Assembly: GCF_052116305.1 (NCBI RefSeq)
Contig: NZ_JBQKLI010000011.1
Location: forward strand, 1-64,000
Reading direction: 5' to 3'
DNA from: JBQKLI01 sp012798975
Lineage (GTDB): Bacteria > Bacillota > Clostridia > Tissierellales > Peptoniphilaceae
Length of the DNA: 64,000 nucleotides
Part shown: positions 14,949-24,248 of the stretch, one piece after another
How the letters are laid out: the number at the start of each line of letters is the position of its first letter
Numbering within the stretch: the stretch's first letter is position 1
Program-made: the position numbers and the translations under genes
Notes under the pieces: generated by a model
What the model saw: only the letters and a program-made list of their open reading frames with translations
Told to the model about the DNA's origin: nothing
Databases searched by the model: none

Positions 14949-15839
14949 TTAATTAATCGCTTCTCCTCCAGTTACCCCGTATATTTGGGCTGTAACATAA
15001 CTGGATTCGTTGGATGCCAGATAGACATAGACATGAGCAAGTTCTGCCGGCTGTCCAGCTCGTTCTAAGAGCGAGCTTTGTCCGAATTTTGGAATCACCC
15101 CATCAGGCTGACCGTCATCGAGCTGAAGCGGTGTCCAGATAGGACCTGGAGCTACGCCGTTTACCCGAATTCCCTTTTCTGCAAAATATTTTGCAAGATT
15201 TATTGTAAAATTCGTAATCGCTCCTTTTGTCGCTGCATAATCCATGAGATGGGTGCTTGGATTTGTAGCTTGGACAGAAGTCGTTGTTACAATAGTACTT
15301 CCTGCTGGAAGATATTTTTCAGCGGCCTTTACAGATTCGAACATACTGATGATGTTCACTTTAAATGTATCCTCTATCTGCTCCATAGAAAGCTCCGATA
15401 AAGATTCTTGAGCGATCTGCTGTCCTGCATTTAGAACAAGTATATCCAGCTGGCCGAAAGCCTCCACTGTATCTTCTACTATTTTTGCTGCCGCTTTTTC
15501 CTTTCTCAAGTCATAGGGTAAAAGGAGAGACTTAACCCCTTCTTTTTCGATCAGCTCTTTTACTTCTTCTGCATCCTGTTCTTCTCCTGGATAAAACTGA
15601 ATCGCAACATTTGCACCTTCTCTCGCGTAAGCAATAGCTGCCGCTCTGCCGATTCCAGAATCTCCTCCGGTAATAAGAGCATTTCTGTTTTCAAGCTTTC
15701 CGCTGCCCTTATAGCTTTCTTCTCCGCAGTCCGGTTCCGGCATCATTTCATCCTGAAGTGCCGGTGTATCCTGCTCTTGATCTTTAAATTTCGTATGTTT
15801 ATATAAAGTTCTCGGATCGATCAAATTCGGTTTTTTCAT
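14949..15839 (-). CDS. Short-chain dehydrogenase/reductase, YhdF/YhxC-like
   Basis: A 296-residue SDR. The N-terminal extension of about 50 residues, with MKKPNLIDPRTLYKHTKF and PEPDCGEESYKGSGKLENR, is typical of the YhdF/YhxC subgroup. NAD(P) motif GGDSGIGRA is at about 58-66. The catalytic YAATKGA (Y-x3-K) and preceding Ser lie near 195-215, and VAPGPIWTPLQ follows. Upstream codons to 15869 are open, but AGGAGG lies ahead of the ATG at 15839. Relatives are stress-induced oxidoreductases with unknown substrates. Confidence 0.88.
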   Translation of the reverse strand: MKKPNLIDPRTLYKHTKFKDQEQDTPALQDEMMPEPDCGEESYKGSGKLENRNALITGGDSGIGRAAAIAYAREGANVAIQFYPGEEQDAEEVKELIEKEGVKSLLLPYDLRKEKAAAKIVEDTVEAFGQLDILVLNAGQQIAQESLSELSMEQIEDTFKVNIISMFESVKAAEKYLPAGSTIVTTTSVQATNPSTHLMDYAATKGAITNFTINLAKYFAEKGIRVNGVAPGPIWTPLQLDDGQPDGVIPKFGQSSLLERAGQPAELAHVYVYLASNESSYVTAQIYGVTGGEAIN

Positions 15840-15934
15840 CTTCTTCCTCCTGCAGTTTTCTTTTTCCAATTAAGTTATATATATCCTCAGAGTCTATTTC
15901 TAAACATTTTTTTATTTCAATAATATTTTTACAT

Positions 15935-15965
15935 TTAAAAAAGAGACTGTATAAAACAGACTCCC
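15935..15965 (-). terminator. Probable terminator of the sulfur operon
   Basis: GAGTCTGT, TTTAT loop, ACAGTCTC on the minus strand, with one mismatch, followed by six T residues. It is about 130 bp behind the reductase stop at 16094. A second, weaker GATC-based hairpin lies at about 16050-16085. Confidence 0.55.
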
Positions 15966-16093
15966 TTTATTTTTAATAGTAAGAACTGCAAAATTCTTCT
16001 TGTTTTATAGTGAATAAAAGTGTCCAAATTTTTCAGTAATGCCCGCTCTTTGAAGGGCCCTGATCTTTTTAGATCCCTTCTCTTCTATTTTTC

Positions 16094-17668
16094 TTAACAA
16101 ACAGCATACTTCTCTATTAACTCTTGTATTTCTTGTTCCTTTGAATCTAAAAAATCGCTGAACCTTTTGATCCCGGTATTTCTTTTAAGCTCTGCCAGCT
16201 GATATAAAAAAGATGGTAGTTCCTGAGCTGTAATCTCTCCTCGTTTTTCTGCCAGTTTTCTATTTTCTCCTACAGCTCCTCCTGTATAAAGAACATATAC
16301 CGACTCCATTTCGCCGTCTATTTTCTTCATCTTGCCGGAAAATCCGATTTCTCCCCGAAGATGCTGTCCGCAGGAACTGGGGCATCCTGAGATATAAAGT
16401 TTAGGAAGCTGTGTTTTTATAGAATGATCTGCATTTCTGAATTTGTTTAAGATTCTTTGAAAAAGTTTTTGAGAAGAGCCGATTCCTGTTCTGCAGGTAT
16501 CCGCCCCTACACAGACTAAGGAATTATCCATTGGATATTCTGATGTAAAAGGATCTATAATCTCTAAAAGCTTCTCCACCTCTTCCCCTCGAATACCTCT
16601 TAGAATAAACCCTTGAGTCGGAGTCAATCGGATAGAAATTTCATAGCTTAGACTTTCTATATAGCGGATTATTTTATTTAAATCCGACGTTGCCAGTTTT
16701 CCTTTTCTAGGATGAACATAAACTCCATATATTCCAGGAAATTTTGTTTCTAAGACTTTGCTGCTTTGAAAATCTATTTCTTTTCCAGAAGTTTTCGAAT
16801 TTTCTTTTTCTTCGAATTTCATAGCCTCTGTATCTAGATCAAGACCTCGTTTTTTCGCTTCTTCCAAATAATCGTAAAATCTTCGAAGAAAATCTTCTTC
16901 TCCGTATTTTTTGACTAAATGGCGAAGCCTTGCTTTCCCTCTGTTTTGCCGATCTCCTTCCTTAAAGAAAAATTCTTTCACCGCCTCGGCATAATAGAGT
17001 GTATCTTTCGGATCAATTTTTTCTTTAAGCTCTATCGCAAGTCTGGATCCTCCTCCGTATCCTCCGCCGATAAAGACTCGGAGCTTTTCTTTTCCTTCTT
17101 CCTGTTCAGCGATAAAGCCGAGGTCCGCGAAAGCTGTATTTCCCGTGTCATCTTTTGAACTGGAAAAGGCGAGCTTCAGTTTCCGGGGAAGTTTTACACT
17201 GTTTTCATCTTTTACAATATAATTCGTACTAGCCAAAGCATAGGGTGTTACGTCAAAGGTTTCCTCTTTATCCAACCCTGATAGAGGAGAGCAGGCAACA
17301 TTTCTCGCAGAGTCTCCACCTGTTCCTACCGTATAAACATTAACCTTTTTTAATTCTTCGATCACTTTTATCGTGTCTTCCAATGCTACTGTATGGAACT
17401 GGATATCTTGGCGTGTTGTAAAACGAATCTGTCTTTTTCCGTATTTTGAAGCGATTTTGCTAACGGCTTTCAGCTGGGCTGTCTCAATCATCCCTGCTGG
17501 AGTTCTCGGGCGGACCATATACGTCTCTCCGCTTCTTTCCTGATAAACTCCTGTTATAGCGCCGAAGCTTTTAAACTTCAGCTCCTCTTCGCCTTTTAGA
17601 GCATACTCCTTTATTTTTTTCCGGTAATTCTCTATATATTTTTCTGTATATTCTGCTGGTATAAACAT
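16094..17668 (-). CDS. Siroheme-dependent sulfite/nitrite reductase
   Basis: A 524-residue protein of the ferredoxin-type nitrite/sulfite reductase family. It has two ferrodoxin-like half-domains (RPRTPAGMIETAQLKAVSKI; RLTPTQGFILRGI). The 4Fe-4S/siroheme cysteines are visible as CVGADTC and CPSSC in the C-terminal part, and the siroheme-anion arginines lie in RFTTRQDIQFH. The start at 17668 follows AGGAGAGGG; the frame upstream is open by chance. It closes the operon behind an arylsulfotransferase and a sulfonate/nitrate-type importer, which favours sulfite over nitrite. Sequence alone does not decide. Confidence 0.87.
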   Translation of the reverse strand: MFIPAEYTEKYIENYRKKIKEYALKGEEELKFKSFGAITGVYQERSGETYMVRPRTPAGMIETAQLKAVSKIASKYGKRQIRFTTRQDIQFHTVALEDTIKVIEELKKVNVYTVGTGGDSARNVACSPLSGLDKEETFDVTPYALASTNYIVKDENSVKLPRKLKLAFSSSKDDTGNTAFADLGFIAEQEEGKEKLRVFIGGGYGGGSRLAIELKEKIDPKDTLYYAEAVKEFFFKEGDRQNRGKARLRHLVKKYGEEDFLRRFYDYLEEAKKRGLDLDTEAMKFEEKENSKTSGKEIDFQSSKVLETKFPGIYGVYVHPRKGKLATSDLNKIIRYIESLSYEISIRLTPTQGFILRGIRGEEVEKLLEIIDPFTSEYPMDNSLVCVGADTCRTGIGSSQKLFQRILNKFRNADHSIKTQLPKLYISGCPSSCGQHLRGEIGFSGKMKKIDGEMESVYVLYTGGAVGENRKLAEKRGEITAQELPSFLYQLAELKRNTGIKRFSDFLDSKEQEIQELIEKYAVC

Positions 17669-17690
17669 TTTATCCCTCTCCTGCATGTAT

Positions 17691-18461
17691 TTATATATTA
17701 AACTCAATCTCATTTCTTTTTGCTTCTTCAAAGAAATAGTCATAGATTTTTTTCGTATAATATCCAAACTCTGCGCTTCCCCGGTCTCTTTCTCTGGGCA
17801 GTTCAATGGGGATAATACTTTTTATTCTGCCGGGTCTTCGATCCATTACGATTACTCTGTCTGCCAAATAAACCGCCTCTTCGATATCATGGGTTACCAT
17901 AATCATCGTCATGCCGGCTTCTTTCCAGATTTTTGTAATTTCTTTTTGCAGCTCGATTTTTGTTAAGGCGTCTAAGGCTCCGAAGGGCTCGTCAAGGAGA
18001 AGGATCTCCGGTTTGTTGATCAAAGCTCTGGCGATAGCGGCTCTCTGGCTCATTCCCCCTGAAAGCTGCTTCGGATAAGCTTCTTTAAACTCGGATAATT
18101 TCACAAGATCCAGATAATAATCCAGCTCTTTTTCCAACTCTTTCGAATTCCTGCTTTTCTTCCCGATAAGAATATTATCTTTTATGGTTTTCCATGGAAA
18201 CAGGCGATGTTCCTGAAAGATCATGCCCCTGTCCGTATCCGGACCTGTGATTTTCTCTCCATCTTTTAAAACAAACCCCTCAGTTGCAGTCTCTATTCCA
18301 AGAATAATTTTTAATAGTGTGCTTTTTCCGCAGCCGCTCTGCCCTACAATTACAATAAACTCTCCCTCTTCGATATCGAAATCTACTCCTTGAAGTACAG
18401 GAATCTTTCTGTTATTTATTTCAAAGGACTTGTTTAATTCAAATATATCTAATTTTTTCAT
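17691..18461 (-). CDS. ABC transporter ATP-binding protein, sulfonate/nitrate/taurine type
   Basis: A 256-residue ATPase with Walker A GQSGCGKSTLL (about 42-52), signature LSGGMSQRAAIARALI, Walker B ILLLDEPFGALD and the H-loop VTHDIEEA. It belongs to the SsuB/TauB/NrtD group. The ATG at 18461 has GAGGGA ahead of it and lies one base behind the permease stop; the longer upstream frame is not used. It energises the importer formed with the next two genes. Confidence 0.88.
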   Translation of the reverse strand: MKKLDIFELNKSFEINNRKIPVLQGVDFDIEEGEFIVIVGQSGCGKSTLLKIILGIETATEGFVLKDGEKITGPDTDRGMIFQEHRLFPWKTIKDNILIGKKSRNSKELEKELDYYLDLVKLSEFKEAYPKQLSGGMSQRAAIARALINKPEILLLDEPFGALDALTKIELQKEITKIWKEAGMTMIMVTHDIEEAVYLADRVIVMDRRPGRIKSIIPIELPRERDRGSAEFGYYTKKIYDYFFEEAKRNEIEFNI

Positions 18462-18462
18462 T

Positions 18463-19230
18463 TTAATCCCTCGCCCACGGCATAGCTCTTTTTGCAATCA
18501 GCTGAATAATATAATCCATAACAAATCCTACAACCGCAATACTTATAATTCCTACAAATAGTGTACTGGAGTCCAAAAGACTTCTCGCATCGTTTAGTCG
18601 AAATCCGATTCCAGAGACTGCTGCTATCATTTCTGCTCCAACTAAAGCCATCCAAGCAGAAGACACTCCGATTTTCATTCCTGCAAAGATATGAGGAAGT
18701 GCAGAGGGAAGGTAAATATCCTTGAATATTTTCCATCGGCTCAGCTGATAAATCTTTCCTACTTCTATGAGTTTTTGATCTGTTTGTTCTACACCATTTA
18801 TCGTATTAACAAGGATGGGAAAATAGGCTGCAAGAAAGATGACGATTATTTTCGATGTTTCTCCGATTCCAAACCACATTATAAGAAGAGGAATCCAGGC
18901 AAGCATAGGGACTTGGCGAATCGCTGTAAAGGTAACCATAAAGAAACGGTTTGCTTTAGAGTTGACCCCCATAGCAACGCCTAAAACGACTCCGAATATC
19001 AACGCCAGGAAATATCCTTTTAAAACCCTTAATGTACTCACGCCGATATCGTTAAACAGCTGTCCGGAAGCTATATGCTCCAAAGCTCTGTTTATTACAT
19101 CGCCGATAGGCGGAAGCATTAAGAAAGAAACACTGCCGCTTTCCGCCACAATAAACCAGGCGGCTAGGATGGTTATAGGCAGGATCATCCCCAGGGTCCA
19201 GTAGTTGAATTTTTTTGAACGTTCACTCAT
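18463..19230 (-). CDS. ABC transporter permease, SsuC/TauC/NrtB type
   Basis: A 255-residue membrane protein with about six helices. The conserved EAA-like loop is IEVGKIYQLSRWKIFKDIYLPSALPHIFAGMKIGVSSAWM, and the LLIMWFGIGETSKI segment is typical of this group. It overlaps the gene upstream by four bases. Its substrate follows from the binding protein and the neighbouring sulfur enzymes; sulfonates are the most likely guess. Confidence 0.88.
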   Translation of the reverse strand: MSERSKKFNYWTLGMILPITILAAWFIVAESGSVSFLMLPPIGDVINRALEHIASGQLFNDIGVSTLRVLKGYFLALIFGVVLGVAMGVNSKANRFFMVTFTAIRQVPMLAWIPLLIMWFGIGETSKIIVIFLAAYFPILVNTINGVEQTDQKLIEVGKIYQLSRWKIFKDIYLPSALPHIFAGMKIGVSSAWMALVGAEMIAAVSGIGFRLNDARSLLDSSTLFVGIISIAVVGFVMDYIIQLIAKRAMPWARD

Positions 19231-20243
19231 TCCTTTTGCTCCTCTTTTATCTTATTTAAATACCTGCTATCTATAAAATCATCATAATCAACCGTTCTTT
19301 GTATAAAATCGCTCTTCAGAAGAAACTGTTCGATCTCTTTCATCTGCTCTATATTCTCTTCTGTAATATTGAGAGGGTAACGTTCTTTCAATTCTTCTGT
19401 GCGTACAGCTTTGTCTACATAGTGTTTGCTGAATCCGCTGGCCTCTTCGTAAAGCTCGTAGAAAGCTTCCGGATTTTCCATGATTTTATCTCGCGCTCTA
19501 AATTCTGCTCGGATCACAGCTTCCGTTACTTCCGGATGTTCCTTTACAAAATCAGATTCCCCTACAAAGGCAAACAAATCCCAGTATCTGTTTTTGTCTT
19601 CTTCGGAACTGGAATGAATAATCTTTCCCCCTTCTTTAAGGATCGCTTCGTCCTGTCCCATACTCACTACGCAGGCATCCACTGCATTTGTGATTAGAGC
19701 TGAAATTCCTTCTGGAACATTCATATTTACAAGCTCCACTTCCTCAGAAGAAATTCCGGCGTCTTCTAAGATTTTAAAGATGTATTCCTGCACTGCTGTT
19801 CCTCTTTGATAGGCTATAGTCTTTCCTCTCAAATCTCCTGCTTTTTCGATACCGGAATTTTTAGAAGCGGCAAGTTCCCATGCCGGTCTCTTTCCATCGA
19901 TATTTATAAGTGTTGTATTCATACCGTTGGCCTTTCCTAAAACTGCAGCCATGGCGGCGTAAGTTGTATACTGCAGATCTCCGGCCAATATACTTTCTTG
20001 AATTTCCGGTGCCGCTCCTAGATATCCCACAACTTCCGCCTTATACCCTAACGGCTCAAGTTCTTCGTTTAAATAGCCGTAATGATCCGCAACAGCTAAT
20101 GTTCCTCCTTGCCAGTTTCCTCCAGAGGAAGGATAGCCGATTTTTATGATCTCCAGTCCTTCCGCCGTTTTCTCTCCTGCGGCATTGGAAGAACAGCCGG
20201 CTGCAAAAATCAGCGATAAAAGGATCAGCAGTTTCTTTATCAT
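19227..20243 (-). CDS. ABC transporter substrate-binding lipoprotein, SsuA/TauA type
   Basis: A 338-residue binding protein. The signal peptide has lipobox LIFAAGC. The mature start EIIKIGYPSSGGNWQGGTLAVADHYGYLNEEL and the motif DLRGKTIAYQRGTAVQEYIFKILEDAGI are characteristic of SsuA/NrtA/TauA proteins. Start 20243 is chosen because AAAAGGAGCGGGC precedes it. It lies directly behind the arylsulfotransferase gene, supporting an organosulfur ligand such as an aryl or alkyl sulfonate. Confidence 0.85.
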   Translation of the reverse strand: MIKKLLILLSLIFAAGCSSNAAGEKTAEGLEIIKIGYPSSGGNWQGGTLAVADHYGYLNEELEPLGYKAEVVGYLGAAPEIQESILAGDLQYTTYAAMAAVLGKANGMNTTLINIDGKRPAWELAASKNSGIEKAGDLRGKTIAYQRGTAVQEYIFKILEDAGISSEEVELVNMNVPEGISALITNAVDACVVSMGQDEAILKEGGKIIHSSSEEDKNRYWDLFAFVGESDFVKEHPEVTEAVIRAEFRARDKIMENPEAFYELYEEASGFSKHYVDKAVRTEELKERYPLNITEENIEQMKEIEQFLLKSDFIQRTVDYDDFIDSRYLNKIKEEQKE

Positions 20244-20256
20244 AAGCCCGCTCCTT

Positions 20257-21738
20257 TTATTTCCCAAAAGATGTTACACAAAAGTTCACTACTTCCTCTT
20301 CCGCCTCTTCTTCTCCCATGCCTGTTACCTTTTTCACCTTCGGATCTACCCCTTCAACTGAAGTGACTTTTCCGGTTCCTTCTCCCGGTGATGCGTTCTT
20401 TACTCTAAAACTAGACACATCGACAGGTTCGATGGATATTTCTTCCGGTTTTTCTAATTGAGGTACCCACTCATATGGGACACGGTATGCTCTATAAACC
20501 ATATTCAAACGGTGATTCTTTAAGTTTTTATAATATGGGTTGATATACTCCCAAACAATTTCATGATCTTTTGTCACTTCGATCAGCCTTCCGTCGGAAC
20601 CTTCGGTTATTAAAGTATTTCCGTTCGGAAGCCTTTGTGCAGAGCTAATATAAGGACTGTAGAATTTATAAGCGTCAAATCTTAGATTACCGGCTTCTTC
20701 TCCTGTATACTGCCATACCACTTCCAATGTAGCTGGATCTATTTCTAAAACCCTTGATGTGTCTCTGATGGCGTTGTTTACACCGTTTCTGCATCCCGGA
20801 TTACCCGCTCCGTAGCCTCCCCAGCCTCCGTTGTCAAAAACGAGAAGGTTTCCTTCTCCCGGAAGTCCTCTTGGAATCATATGAAGATGATGCTGTCCGA
20901 TAATCCATCCGATTTCTTTTGTTTTTTCGTTTTCATCAAAATCCGGACCTAACTTCCAAACTACTTCGCCTGTTTCTTTGCTTATAATCGCTAAAACATT
21001 TGAATTTCTAGCATCCCAAATCAGATTATCCGGATGGAATCGTTCATCTCCCTGGTCATACCATTTGTTCGGTCCTAGAACAGACAAGCTGTTGATATGC
21101 ATCCAGTCTCCAGAACCGGACCCGTCTTTATATTCTTTATAATTCGGATCAGCATAAAGGGCTTTTTTCGCATCTTCGTCAAAACCAAACTCTTCGAAAT
21201 GATCGCTGGCTTTCCATTCCCAGATAATTTCCCCATCCCAATTCACTTCTATAATCTTATCGTCTAGAAGCCTTTTGTCGGAGATTTCTGGTTTATGTAC
21301 ATCCTCGTGAACTAATAAAATTGTGTTGCCCCGGTCTGTAAGAGGTTCCTCTTTCGGCGAATAATAGCCCGTTCCTGATCCTTCTCTTTGAAAATCGTGA
21401 TGCTGTCTGGCACAGAAATACTTTTCATCTCCCGGATCTTCCACTTCTTCTGTTTTGTTGAATTTCCATACAATGTTTCCATCGAAATCCACTTGAACCA
21501 AATCCTTTTGATCTTGATAAGAGTATCTTGGATTTCTTTCCCCTGTTGACCCTAAAACAAATCCTCCTGGAAGAATTTTGTTTGGAAATCCCTGCAAGCC
21601 TTCCCATAACTGAACCTCATTTCCATTCATATCGATTAACAACGCTCCTTTAATCGACGGAAATATTGTATAGCCGCTATAGGCTTTCTCTTTATTGTAA
21701 ATCGTGCTTCCTGTTGGATAAACTGTGGGATGACCCAT
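20257..21738 (-). CDS. Arylsulfotransferase (ASST) family protein
   Basis: A 493-residue member of the aryl-sulfate sulfotransferase family, which moves sulfate between phenolic esters. The six-bladed propeller is suggested by repeated strands such as GNEVQLWEGLQG, GNIVWKFNKTEE, GEIIWEWKASDH, GEVVWKLGPD and LEVVWQYTGEE. Candidate active-site histidines are in ARQHHDF, DWMHINSL and GQHHLHMIPRG. No signal peptide is visible, unlike periplasmic ASST, so it probably acts in the cytoplasm. It is the first gene of the operon, behind a good sigma-A promoter, with AGGAGGAG ahead of ATG. Confidence 0.85.
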   Translation of the reverse strand: MGHPTVYPTGSTIYNKEKAYSGYTIFPSIKGALLIDMNGNEVQLWEGLQGFPNKILPGGFVLGSTGERNPRYSYQDQKDLVQVDFDGNIVWKFNKTEEVEDPGDEKYFCARQHHDFQREGSGTGYYSPKEEPLTDRGNTILLVHEDVHKPEISDKRLLDDKIIEVNWDGEIIWEWKASDHFEEFGFDEDAKKALYADPNYKEYKDGSGSGDWMHINSLSVLGPNKWYDQGDERFHPDNLIWDARNSNVLAIISKETGEVVWKLGPDFDENEKTKEIGWIIGQHHLHMIPRGLPGEGNLLVFDNGGWGGYGAGNPGCRNGVNNAIRDTSRVLEIDPATLEVVWQYTGEEAGNLRFDAYKFYSPYISSAQRLPNGNTLITEGSDGRLIEVTKDHEIVWEYINPYYKNLKNHRLNMVYRAYRVPYEWVPQLEKPEEISIEPVDVSSFRVKNASPGEGTGKVTSVEGVDPKVKKVTGMGEEEAEEEVVNFCVTSFGK

Positions 21739-21854
21739 ATAAAACTCCTCCTCATAAATTTCCTCTATTACTTTGCCTTAAATATGTTATAATAGCCATA
21801 GAAAACATATCCATGTTAGCAGGTATGTTATGTATGTCATATTTATTAAATATG

Positions 21855-21883
21855 ATTATACAGCAAGGCCCTCCTTTTGTAAA
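21855..21883 (-). promoter_or_regulatory. Sigma-A promoter of the sulfur operon
   Basis: On the minus strand TTTACA (21878-21883), 17 bp, then TATAAT (21855-21860). It gives a leader of about 110 nt before the ASST gene. The leader contains the palindrome CATATTTAATAAATATG and repeated ACAT/ATGT words that could be a regulator site. Confidence 0.7.
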
Positions 21884-21895
21884 ATAATTCTTCTC

Positions 21896-21928
21896 AAAAA
21901 AAGAAAAGCCTATAAAAGACTTTTCTTT
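21896..21928 (-). terminator. Terminator of the CbiK-like gene
   Basis: AAAGAAAAG and CTTTTCTTT arms on the minus strand with a T-rich tail. The hairpin starts within the last codons of the gene, just upstream of the sulfur-operon promoter. Confidence 0.65.
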
Positions 21929-22635
21929 AGCTTTTCGATAGAATGAAGGATCATCTCTATAAAGAAGGGCTCATCGATAAGCGTTTTGCCGATGAATTTT
22001 ATGTTGTGTTTTTTACATAGAATTTTATTTAAAGGACTCTTCGGATATAATATATCTTTAGTCAAATGATAATTCGAATATACAAATAAAGGATAAAGAG
22101 AAGCTTTATTATCTTCTCCCAAAAAATCATAGATCTCTTTTTCCTCGATGGGGGAAAAAAAGAATATCTGCATTGATGGACATTTTTTCTTTAAATATCT
22201 ATTGATCTCTAGAACTTGTTTTTCTCCCTCAGAAGATGCAGGTCTATGGGCAATCAAGAGAAGTTTTCCTTCTGTTTTTGAATAGGACTTCAAGAAGAGA
22301 TCCATGTTTTCTTTCAAAGATAACAAGGGAACTCCTATCGGGATATGGAAACCGCTCAACACTTCTTTTAAATCAGTATAATTTGTTCCAAAAAACAAAA
22401 GTGCAGGAACAACGAGAATCTCCCCATATCCTTCCTCTTTCAGCTGCAGAACTTTTTCTCGAGGGTTTTTATGAATATTTTCATGTTCCTCATGTATTTT
22501 TTTACTGGAATAGGTAAGATAAAAATCATATCCTTTGTATTTTTCCTTTAAACTTTGAAGGACAGACTCGTACTTTTCAACCAGCCGCTCTGCATTCAAA
22601 CTGCCATAGGACAGTAAAAGGACTGCTTTTTTCAT
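21910..22635 (-). CDS. Sirohydrochlorin chelatase, CbiK type
   Basis: A 241-residue protein of the class II chelatase family, CbiK-like. The N-terminus is KKAVLLLSYGSLNAERL, followed by YLTYSSKKIHEEHENIHKNPREKVLQLKEEGYGEILVVPALLFFGTNYTDLKEV. This pattern parallels CbiK: an export-like first strand, a conserved TS-like motif and the later metal His/Glu region. A candidate metal His is in LIAHRPASSEG. The product would insert iron (siroheme) or cobalt into sirohydrochlorin. The ATG at 22635 follows AAAGGAGAATATT; the longer frame upstream is open by chance. It is divergent from the tetrapyrrole operon. Confidence 0.75.
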   Translation of the reverse strand: MKKAVLLLSYGSLNAERLVEKYESVLQSLKEKYKGYDFYLTYSSKKIHEEHENIHKNPREKVLQLKEEGYGEILVVPALLFFGTNYTDLKEVLSGFHIPIGVPLLSLKENMDLFLKSYSKTEGKLLLIAHRPASSEGEKQVLEINRYLKKKCPSMQIFFFSPIEEKEIYDFLGEDNKASLYPLFVYSNYHLTKDILYPKSPLNKILCKKHNIKFIGKTLIDEPFFIEMILHSIEKLKKSLL

Positions 22636-22704
22636 AATATTCTCCTTTCTTTTGTCTATTATGGCATATCTCTTTACTAGAATAAAGAATTTAAAAGGTG
22701 ATAC

Positions 22705-22878
22705 ATGGATATTCAAAACATTTTTATTACTCTCAAAGATTTTAATAAAGCAGATATTTCCACAGGAGAAAAATTCTACCGACTTCAAGAAAGATTCCCT
22801 TTCAAAAGCATACCGAAAAGTCTGCACGAATTTACAGGAGGGTTACATGAGCCATTTTCCTTTTTATATCAATACTAA
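22705..22878 (+). CDS. Small leader ORF of the tetrapyrrole operon, unknown
   Basis: A 57-residue frame (start MDIQNIFITLKDFNKADIST, end PFSFLYQY) with AAAAGGTG ahead of its ATG. It overlaps the precorrin-2 dehydrogenase start by 32 bases in another frame, so it may couple translation. The segment KADISTGEKFYRLQERF faintly recalls the N-terminus of glutamyl-tRNA reductase (the missing HemA step), which would make it a decayed hemA start. That similarity is only by eye. I do not assign a function. Confidence 0.4.
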   Translation: MDIQNIFITLKDFNKADISTGEKFYRLQERFPFKSIPKSLHEFTGGLHEPFSFLYQY

Positions 22879-23305
22879 ACATCTACAGATCCTTATTGTC
22901 GGAGCAGGCAATATCGCTCTTCGAAGAACAAAAGCTCTGCTTCCTTTCTTTGATCGTATTACCGTTTTATCCAAAGATTTTAAAGAAGAGTTTTTTCTTC
23001 TTCCAAAAGAGAAAATTCATTTTATTCAAAAAAAGGCTGAAGAGAAAGATCTCTCCCCTTACAATACTATTATCGTCTGCACAGACGATTCCGAATTAAA
23101 CTACAAGATATATCAGTGGACATTGAAACAGAATAAACTTGTTAATCTATGCGACCGTCCCGACTTATGCAGTTTTTATTTTCCTTCCATCATCAAGGAT
23201 AACGAAACAACGATAAGTATATCTTCCGGCGGCGATAAAAAAACTACAAAACGTATCCGCAAACATTTAAATCAATTTTTCAAAAACGAGGTGCCTTATG
23301 ATTAA
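22847..23305 (+). CDS. Precorrin-2 dehydrogenase (siroheme synthase N-terminal domain)
   Basis: A 152-residue NAD-dependent dehydrogenase like the N-terminal part of CysG or Met8/YlnF. The Rossmann motif ILIVGAGNIALRRTKALL is at about 14-31. The motif NTIIVCTDDSELN and the family-typical LVNLCDRPDLCSFYFPSIIKDNETTISISSGG follow. The ATG at 22847 has AGGAGGG directly ahead. It oxidises precorrin-2 to sirohydrochlorin, which the adjacent CbiK-like enzyme could metallate. It overlaps hemC by eight bases. Confidence 0.88.
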   Translation: MSHFPFYINTKHLQILIVGAGNIALRRTKALLPFFDRITVLSKDFKEEFFLLPKEKIHFIQKKAEEKDLSPYNTIIVCTDDSELNYKIYQWTLKQNKLVNLCDRPDLCSFYFPSIIKDNETTISISSGGDKKTTKRIRKHLNQFFKNEVPYD

Positions 23306-24248
23306 GAAACTGCTTATCGGCAGCCGGGAAAGCAGGCTTGCTGTATTACAAACTGAAATTATTATCGAAGCTTTAAAAAAAGAACTGCCGGACTATACCA
23401 TAGAACATAAAACCTTTAAAACTACCGGGGATAAGCTGCTTAACCAACCTCTTTCTAAAATCGGAGGCAAGGGTCTTTTTGTTAAAGAACTGGACCGAGC
23501 ACTCCTTGAGGGTGATATCGATATCGCCGTTCACAGCTTAAAGGATCTTCCTCGGGAAACGGCTCAGGGAACAAAACTTGCCGCTTTTTATAAAAGAGGA
23601 AATCCCTTTGACCGTCTGGTCATAAACCCTGACAAATATCCAAGTCTTTCAAAAGACCTTTTCGCTTTTTTTGAGGATCATAAGTCTTTAACCATCGGAA
23701 CCTCCAGCGGCAGAAGAGCCTTGCAGCTGAAGGTATTAAAAAAGGATATCCGCTTTGAAAACATCCGAGGCAATATCCATACACGTCTGCAGAAAATGAA
23801 AGATCTGGATTATGACGGCATAGTCCTCGCCTCTGCAGGTATGATTCGGGCAGGAATCACAGACTATCCCTATTATGATTTCACAGAGGACTGGATGGTT
23901 CCAGCCGCAGGACAGGGCACCTTGGTTCTCCAGTGCCGAAATGACTTTCCAGAAAAACTTCTTTCACCCTTAAACGATCCCCACACTGCAATAGAATCCC
24001 TTGTGGAACGGAAGTTTATTCAGGAAATGGATGCAGATTGTACTTCTCCCATAGGGGCATATGCCAAAATACGGGATGGGGAAATTGAACTTCGTGTTTT
24101 CAAGGGAGAGGACTCGTGGGAAGAGCTTCTTCTTTATGAAGATATACCCCCTCAAGGTTTTTGGAAAAGAACAGCCCCTCTAGAAGAAAAAGAAAAGATC
24201 AGCATCGATTTAGCAAAAGAAATAAAAGAAAGAGAGCATCATGAATAA
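23298..24248 (+). CDS. hemC: Porphobilinogen deaminase (hydroxymethylbilane synthase)
   Basis: A 316-residue enzyme that joins four porphobilinogen molecules into hydroxymethylbilane. The family start is KLLIGSRESRLAVLQTE. The catalytic Asp segment is DIAVHSLKDLP, the substrate arginines lie in GTSSGRRALQL and NIRGNIHTRLQKM, and the dipyrromethane cofactor attaches to Cys in DADCTSPIGA. The gene overlaps its neighbours on both sides, indicating a single operon. Confidence 0.93.
   Translation: MIKKLLIGSRESRLAVLQTEIIIEALKKELPDYTIEHKTFKTTGDKLLNQPLSKIGGKGLFVKELDRALLEGDIDIAVHSLKDLPRETAQGTKLAAFYKRGNPFDRLVINPDKYPSLSKDLFAFFEDHKSLTIGTSSGRRALQLKVLKKDIRFENIRGNIHTRLQKMKDLDYDGIVLASAGMIRAGITDYPYYDFTEDWMVPAAGQGTLVLQCRNDFPEKLLSPLNDPHTAIESLVERKFIQEMDADCTSPIGAYAKIRDGEIELRVFKGEDSWEELLLYEDIPPQGFWKRTAPLEEKEKISIDLAKEIKEREHHE

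Noticed and set aside
21739..22846. Cobalamin riboswitch near the CbiK-like and tetrapyrrole genes
   Set aside because: No B12-box or matching helices; the pathway here points to siroheme rather than cobalamin.
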